Notes under the pieces: generated by a model
What the model was told of the DNA's origin: nothing
The model's input: the letters and a program-made list of their open reading frames with translations, nothing else
Databases searched by the model: none
Translations under genes and position numbers: made by a program
Shown: positions 5,664 to 9,835 of the stretch, in pieces
How the letters are laid out: each line of letters begins with the position of its first letter
Position numbering within the stretch: the first letter of the stretch is position 1
Source: Mariprofundaceae bacterium
GTDB taxonomy: Bacteria > Pseudomonadota > Zetaproteobacteria > Mariprofundales > J009
Reading direction: 5' to 3'
DNA length: 9,835 nucleotides
NCBI GenBank assembly: GCA_015489095.1
Contig: WFMN01000168.1
Coordinates: 1 to 9,835 of the forward strand

Positions 5664-7019
5664 CTAGAGCAGGAACAGGGTAGCCAGGCCGAGAAAGGCG
5701 AAGAAGCCGACCACATCGGTCACCGTGGTGAGTATCGTGCCGGAGGCAAGGGCAGGGTCGATGTGGAGGCGTTGCAGGGTAAGTGGGATCAAGGCTCCGG
5801 CCAGCCCGGCGACACAGAGGTTGATCAACATCGCCGCGGCGATTACCAGCCCCAACGCGATGCCGTGCCGTGGAAACCAGATGGTGGCAATCGCCGCCGC
5901 CACCACCGCGAAGGTTAGGCCGGTGATGACGCTGACCCGGATCTCCTTCATTAACACCTTGAATGCGTTGTGGAAGGTGATGCGGCCAAGGGCGATGCCG
6001 CGCACGATGACGGTCAAGGTCTGGGTGCCGGCGATCCCGCCCATGCTGGCGACAATCGGCATCAGCACCGCCAGCGCCACGATGGCGGAGATGGTCGGCT
6101 CAAACTGGGCGATGACCAGCGACGCCAACACCGCGGTGGCGAGGTTCACCATCAGCCAGACGCCCCGCCGCCAGGCGGTGACCAGCACCGGCTCCGTCAG
6201 ATCATCCTGATCGGAGAGGGCGGCCAGGCGGAACATATCCTCGGTCGCCTCCTCCTGAAAGACATCGATGATGTCATCGGCGGTGATGCGGCCGACCAGC
6301 ACCCCGTTGCCATCGACCACCGGCACCGTCATCAGGTCGTATTTGTCGAACAGACGGGCGACGGTCTCCCGATCCTCGTCGGGAGAGACGCTGATGAACT
6401 TGCGTTCGGCCGCCTCCAGAATCGGCTGATCCGGCTCGAGAAAGATCAGGGTGCGCAGCGAAAGCAGCCCGACCAGATGGTCGTCGTCATCCACCACATA
6501 GACATAATTGAGGTTTTCGATCTCCTGACCCCAGCGGCGCAGCACCTTGAGCACCCGATCGGCGGTCCAATCGGCGCGCACCTTGAACAGCTCCGCCTGC
6601 ATGATGCCACCGGCGCTCTCCTCGTCGTAGGTCATCAGCGGCCTGATCTCCCGCCGCTCGTCAGGCTCGAGCTGTTCGATCACCTCATCGGCGACAGCGC
6701 TGTCCACCGCCTGCAGCAGGTCGGTGGCATCGTCGGAGTCCAGATGCTCGACCACATCGCCGATCGCCTCGGGATGGAGCTGGGCGAGCAGCGCTTCCTG
6801 CATGTTTTCGGGGAGATCGAGCAGGACATCGCCCTGCTGCTCATCCGGGATGCAGCGTAGCAGCAGCAGGCGTTGTTCCAGGGTTTGACAGTCGAGCAGC
6901 AGCTCGGCGGCGTCGGCGGTGTGCATCTCCGCAAAGCGGGCGCGCATCCGCGACGGCTCGCGTTTGGCGAGGGTGAGTGCCTCTTCGCTGCGCAGGCGGG
7001 CGCTTTCGGTCGTTTGCAT
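5664..7019 (-). CDS. mgtE: Magnesium transporter MgtE
   Basis: The 451-residue inner-membrane protein belongs to the MgtE channel family, which imports Mg2+ and is gated by cytosolic Mg2+. The layout is standard: an acidic helical MgtE N domain (about 30-130), two CBS domains (about 135-255, with YVVDDDDHLVGLLSLRTL and VPVVDGNGVLVGRITADD), a linking helix (EATEDMFRLAAL) and five hydrophobic helices from about residue 286 to the end. The pore region carries PIVASMGGIAGTQT (321-334) and DPALASGTILTTVTDVVGFF (421-440), with the conserved pore aspartate at about 435. The ATG at 7019 is the first one after an in-frame TAA 14 codons upstream, which is the stop of trmO; no ribosome binding site is obvious. 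Length is normal. apaH follows after 2 bases. Confidence 0.95.
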   Translation of the reverse strand: MQTTESARLRSEEALTLAKREPSRMRARFAEMHTADAAELLLDCQTLEQRLLLLRCIPDEQQGDVLLDLPENMQEALLAQLHPEAIGDVVEHLDSDDATDLLQAVDSAVADEVIEQLEPDERREIRPLMTYDEESAGGIMQAELFKVRADWTADRVLKVLRRWGQEIENLNYVYVVDDDDHLVGLLSLRTLIFLEPDQPILEAAERKFISVSPDEDRETVARLFDKYDLMTVPVVDGNGVLVGRITADDIIDVFQEEATEDMFRLAALSDQDDLTEPVLVTAWRRGVWLMVNLATAVLASLVIAQFEPTISAIVALAVLMPIVASMGGIAGTQTLTVIVRGIALGRITFHNAFKVLMKEIRVSVITGLTFAVVAAAIATIWFPRHGIALGLVIAAAMLINLCVAGLAGALIPLTLQRLHIDPALASGTILTTVTDVVGFFAFLGLATLFLL

Positions 7020-7061
7020 CAGCCGAAAGCTATGGGGTTCGTCGGGTGGTGGCGAGTTCCG

Positions 7062-7568
7062 TTACGCGAGCCAGCCGGAATTGGCATCAGTCAGGCAGTC
7101 GGCGTAGGGGATGTAGGGCTTGATATCCAGCACCGGGGTGCCGTCGAGCAGGTCGCCGGCCTCGATGGTGAGGCGGTGATCGTGATGGTCGAGCAGCCGC
7201 ACGGCGGAGAGCCCCAGCGGATTGGGGCGGTGAGGGGCGCGGGTGGCGAACAGCCCCCGCTTGCGGTTGCCGCGCCCTGGCGGGCGTACCAGCGGGTTCC
7301 ACCCTTGGTTGAGGTGGAACCAGAACAGCACCCAGATGTGGGAGAAGGAGGCGAGATCGCGACACGCCAGCGCCATGTCGTGACGCAGCTCGATGGTGGC
7401 GGTGACGGTCGCGTGGGTGGTGGCGTCGGGCTGGCGCGGAGCGGCGAAACGCTCCTTGAACGGGCTGTGTACCACCCCGATCGGGGTGAGCGACACCGTT
7501 TCCGGGATGGCTACCTTGTCGGTGTAGGCTTTATCGGCCTTGGTCTGCCTCGCCTGCGGTAGCCTCAC
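7062..7568 (-). CDS. trmO: TrmO/TsaA-type tRNA (t6A37) N6-methyltransferase
   Basis: This family methylates N6-threonylcarbamoyladenosine at position 37 of threonine tRNA (m6t6A) using S-adenosylmethionine. The 168-residue protein has PIGVVHSPFKERFAAPRQP (29-47), FSHIWVLFWFHLN (75-87), GLFATRAPHRPNPLGLSAV (105-123) and DLLDGTPVLDIKPYIPYAD (139-157), all strongly typical. It contains only the conserved domain; E. coli TrmO (about 235 residues) has an extra C-terminal part, so the exact substrate is inferred. The start is uncertain. GTG at 7568 overlaps the clpA stop (GTGA) and adds about 24 poorly conserved residues; GTG at 7496 would begin just before the conserved domain. Neither has a convincing ribosome binding site. 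The overlap or near-overlap suggests coupling to clpA. Confidence 0.88.
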   Translation of the reverse strand: MRLPQARQTKADKAYTDKVAIPETVSLTPIGVVHSPFKERFAAPRQPDATTHATVTATIELRHDMALACRDLASFSHIWVLFWFHLNQGWNPLVRPPGRGNRKRGLFATRAPHRPNPLGLSAVRLLDHHDHRLTIEAGDLLDGTPVLDIKPYIPYADCLTDANSGWLA

Positions 7569-9835
7569 GCCTCGGCGAGTTCGGTTTGCGGGTAGAAGAG
7601 GCGCAGCCCGTTGCCGCTGCTGTCGCAGAGGATCTCTACCCGTCCTCCCTTGCTGAGTTCGCCGAAGAGGATGGCGTCCGCCAGCGGCCGCTTGATCTCG
7701 CGGTCGATCAGCCGTGCCATCGGCCGCGCACCCATGGTGACATCGTAGCCGTGATCCGCCAGCCACTGGCGGGCATCGGGGCTGATAAAGAGTTCCACCC
7801 GTTTTTCGACCAGCTGCTCCTCCAGCTCCATGATGAACTTATCCACCACATGGAGGATGGTGACCGGAGAGAGCGGGGCGAAGGCGATGGCGGCGTCGAG
7901 GCGGTTGCGGAACTCCGGGGTGAAGACCCGCTTGACCGCCTCGTCAACCGAGCCCTGCCGCGACTGCGGGGTGAAGCCGACCGTGCTCTTCTCCATGTCG
8001 GCGGCGCCGACATTGCTGGTCATGATCAGGATGACATGGCGGAAGTTGACATTGCGCCCGTTGCTGTCGGTCAGCTTGCCGTGATCCATCACCTGCAGCA
8101 GCAGGTTGAACATGTCGGGATGCGCTTTTTCGATCTCGTCGAGCAGCAGCACGGCATGCGGGTTTTTGATCACCGCGTCGGTTAGCTGCCCCCCCTGCTC
8201 GAAGCCGACATACCCCGGCGGGGAGCCGATCAGGCGGGCGATGGCGTGCGACTCGGTGTACTCGGACATATCGAAACGCAGCAGTTCGATGCCCATGATG
8301 CGTGCCAATTGTCGCGCCACCTCGGTTTTGCCCACGCCGGTGGGGCCGGAGAAGAGGAAGCTGCCGATCGGTTTTTCGGCGCGATTCAGCCCCGCGCGCG
8401 ACAGCTTGATGCAGGTGGCGAGCTGACTGATCGCCTCATCTTGGCCGAAGACGGAGAGTTGCAGATTGCGTTCCAGCGAAGCTAAGTTGCGCACATCGGA
8501 GGCGCTGACCTGCTGAATCGGCGCCTTCACCATGGCGGCAACGGTGGCCTCGATGTCGTGCTGCCCCACCCGCTTGCGCTTACGGCTGCCCGACTTCAGG
8601 TGCATGGCGGCGCCAGCCTCGTCGATGATGTCGATGGCGGAGTCGGGAAGCTTGCGATCCTGCACATGGCGCGCCGCCAGCGTGGCCGCTGCCTCCAGCG
8701 CGCTCCGGGTGTAGTGGATGCAGTGGTAGGCCTCGAAACGGGCCTTGATTCCCTGCAGGATCTCGATGGTCTGCTCCAGCGAGGGCTCCTCGATATCCAC
8801 CTTCTGGAAGCGGCGTGCCAGCGCCCGATCCTTTTCGAAGATCTGTTGGTACTCGTCCCAAGTGGTTGCGCCCATGCAGCGCAGGGTACCGCTGCCCAAG
8901 GCCGGCTTGAGCAGGTTGGAGGCGTCCATCGCGCTGCCGTTGGCGGCGCCGGCGCCGATGATGGTGTGGATCTCGTCGATGAAGAGGATATTGTCGCTGC
9001 TCTTTTCCAGCTCGGCCAGCACCGATTTGATGCGCTCTTCGAAATCGCCACGGTATTTGGTGCCGGCGATCAGTGCCCCCATGTCGAGGGAATAGACGGT
9101 AGATTTCAATAGCTTTTCCGGTGTGTCGCACTGGGCGATGCGGGAGGCTAGGCCTTCGGCGATGGCGGTTTTGCCGACACCGGCCTCACCCACCAGCAAC
9201 GGGTTGTTTTTGCGTCGCCGGCAGAGGATGTGGATGCAGCGCTCCACCTCCTGCTGGCGACCGATCAAGGGGTCAAACGCTTGCCGCCTAGCCTTGTCGG
9301 TCAGATTGACGCAGAAGCGATCGAGCGGGGATTGCTTCTTCTTTCTCTTGCCGCGGCTGGTCGTGGCTCCTTCGGTGACCGGTTCGCCGGGGAACGGGGA
9401 TGATTTTCGCTCCGGTTCGGCGGATCGGATGGTGCCGTGGGAGATGTGTGATACGACATCGTATCGGGTAAGCCCCTGCCGTTGCAGGAAAAAGAGTGCG
9501 TGTGAGTCGCGTTCGGAGAAGATGGCGGCCAGCACATGCGCCCCTTCAACCACATCGCGATTGGCCGCCTGCACATTCATCACCGCCCGCTGGATCACCC
9601 GTTGCAGCCCGACGCTGGCGGTGGTCTCCCCCTTGGCATCGGTAATGACGGGGATGTGGTTGCGAATGAAGTCATTCAGATCTTGGGCGAGGATATCGAG
9701 CTTAGCGCCGCAGGCGAGCAGCACCTCGCGGGCGGAGGGGTTGTCGATCAGCCCCAGCAGCAGGTGTTCGACGGTGACATATTCGTTGCGACGCAGATGG
9801 GCATCGCGAAAGATGGCGTTGAGCGACTGTTCCAG
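7565..9835 (-). CDS. clpA: ATP-dependent Clp protease ATP-binding subunit ClpA (5' end off the window)
   Basis: ClpA is the AAA+ unfoldase that feeds substrates to the ClpP peptidase in the cytoplasm, with ClpS as N-degron adaptor. The 756 visible residues start at LEQSLN, which aligns about five residues into E. coli ClpA, so almost nothing is missing. The Clp N-domain is followed by a basic linker (RGKRKKK, about 161-167). D1 has Walker A GEAGVGKT (216-223), pore loop KYRGDFE (260-266) and Walker B ILFIDE (283-288). D2 has GPTGVGKT (497-504), GYVGF pore loop (541-545), VLLLDE (562-567) and GARPMAR sensor 2 (702-708). A VGF tripeptide at 619-621 sits where the ClpP-docking loop (IGL/IGF) is expected. 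No ClpB-type coiled-coil middle domain is present, which favours ClpA over ClpB or ClpC. The stop overlaps the proposed trmO start by 4 bases. Confidence 0.96.
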   Translation of the reverse strand: MEQSLNAIFRDAHLRRNEYVTVEHLLLGLIDNPSAREVLLACGAKLDILAQDLNDFIRNHIPVITDAKGETTASVGLQRVIQRAVMNVQAANRDVVEGAHVLAAIFSERDSHALFFLQRQGLTRYDVVSHISHGTIRSAEPERKSSPFPGEPVTEGATTSRGKRKKKQSPLDRFCVNLTDKARRQAFDPLIGRQQEVERCIHILCRRRKNNPLLVGEAGVGKTAIAEGLASRIAQCDTPEKLLKSTVYSLDMGALIAGTKYRGDFEERIKSVLAELEKSSDNILFIDEIHTIIGAGAANGSAMDASNLLKPALGSGTLRCMGATTWDEYQQIFEKDRALARRFQKVDIEEPSLEQTIEILQGIKARFEAYHCIHYTRSALEAAATLAARHVQDRKLPDSAIDIIDEAGAAMHLKSGSRKRKRVGQHDIEATVAAMVKAPIQQVSASDVRNLASLERNLQLSVFGQDEAISQLATCIKLSRAGLNRAEKPIGSFLFSGPTGVGKTEVARQLARIMGIELLRFDMSEYTESHAIARLIGSPPGYVGFEQGGQLTDAVIKNPHAVLLLDEIEKAHPDMFNLLLQVMDHGKLTDSNGRNVNFRHVILIMTSNVGAADMEKSTVGFTPQSRQGSVDEAVKRVFTPEFRNRLDAAIAFAPLSPVTILHVVDKFIMELEEQLVEKRVELFISPDARQWLADHGYDVTMGARPMARLIDREIKRPLADAILFGELSKGGRVEILCDSSGNGLRLFYPQTELAEA

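Noticed and set aside
5970..6860. Long open frame (296 codons) antisense to mgtE
   Set aside because: It lies wholly within a strongly supported mgtE, its product is low-complexity (rich in Gly, Asp, His, Gln) and resembles no family. It is a codon-bias shadow in GC-rich DNA.
7569..7766. N-terminal extension of trmO into clpA up to the ATG at 7766
   Set aside because: The added residues are clpA read out of frame and do not resemble the family.
1..9835. Mobile element, CRISPR array, phage or defence system
   Set aside because: No transposase, integrase, direct-repeat array, tRNA-linked att site or recognisable defence domain is present. The genes are core housekeeping functions with even composition.

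Overview
The window is GC-rich, densely packed bacterial chromosome. One gene lies on the + strand at the left edge. The other ten form an almost unbroken run on the - strand that reads from right to left. A type II secretion pseudopilin, ClpA, apaH and the recO-pdxJ-acpS block together point to a Pseudomonadota genome. The divergent membrane-anchored YidD protein suggests a deep-branching proteobacterial lineage, but I cannot name the genus.

Layout from left to right. (1) Positions 3-506, +: a TlpA/ResA-type thioredoxin-fold protein. The sequence just before its first usable start reads as a good signal peptide interrupted by a TAG codon. (2) 522-932, -: the major pseudopilin GspG, convergent with the thioredoxin gene; a small hairpin lies between them. 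(3) 933-1029: a 97-base spacer with an 8-bp imperfect palindrome. (4) 1030-1410, -: a divergent YidD-like membrane protein overlapping the end of acpS. (5) 1391-3209, -: acpS, pdxJ and recO, tightly packed, with an ATGA overlap between recO and pdxJ. (6) 3227-4774, -: leuA, 2-isopropylmalate synthase, with a good ribosome binding site. (7) 4828-7019, -: apaH and the magnesium transporter gene mgtE, 2 bases apart. (8) 7062-7568, -: a TrmO/TsaA-type tRNA methyltransferase gene overlapping the clpA stop by 4 bases. (9) 7565 to the right edge, -: clpA, lacking only about its first five codons.

Transcription runs clpA > trmO > mgtE > apaH > leuA > recO > pdxJ > acpS > yidD-like > gspG. Most junctions are overlaps or gaps under 20 bases, so several genes are probably cotranscribed. 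The three larger gaps, 42, 53 and 97 bases, precede mgtE, leuA and gspG and are the likeliest places for separate promoters. The functions are mainly housekeeping: proteolysis, tRNA modification, Mg2+ uptake, Ap4A hydrolysis, leucine synthesis, recombination repair, vitamin B6 synthesis and acyl-carrier-protein activation. Cell-envelope genes lie at the left end.

I found no mobile element, CRISPR array, rRNA or tRNA gene, and no stretch over 300 bases without a gene. I see no convincing undescribed multi-gene system. The observations most worth a second look are the TAG inside the apparent signal peptide, the divergent YidD with its acpS overlap, the lone gspG and the spacer palindrome.
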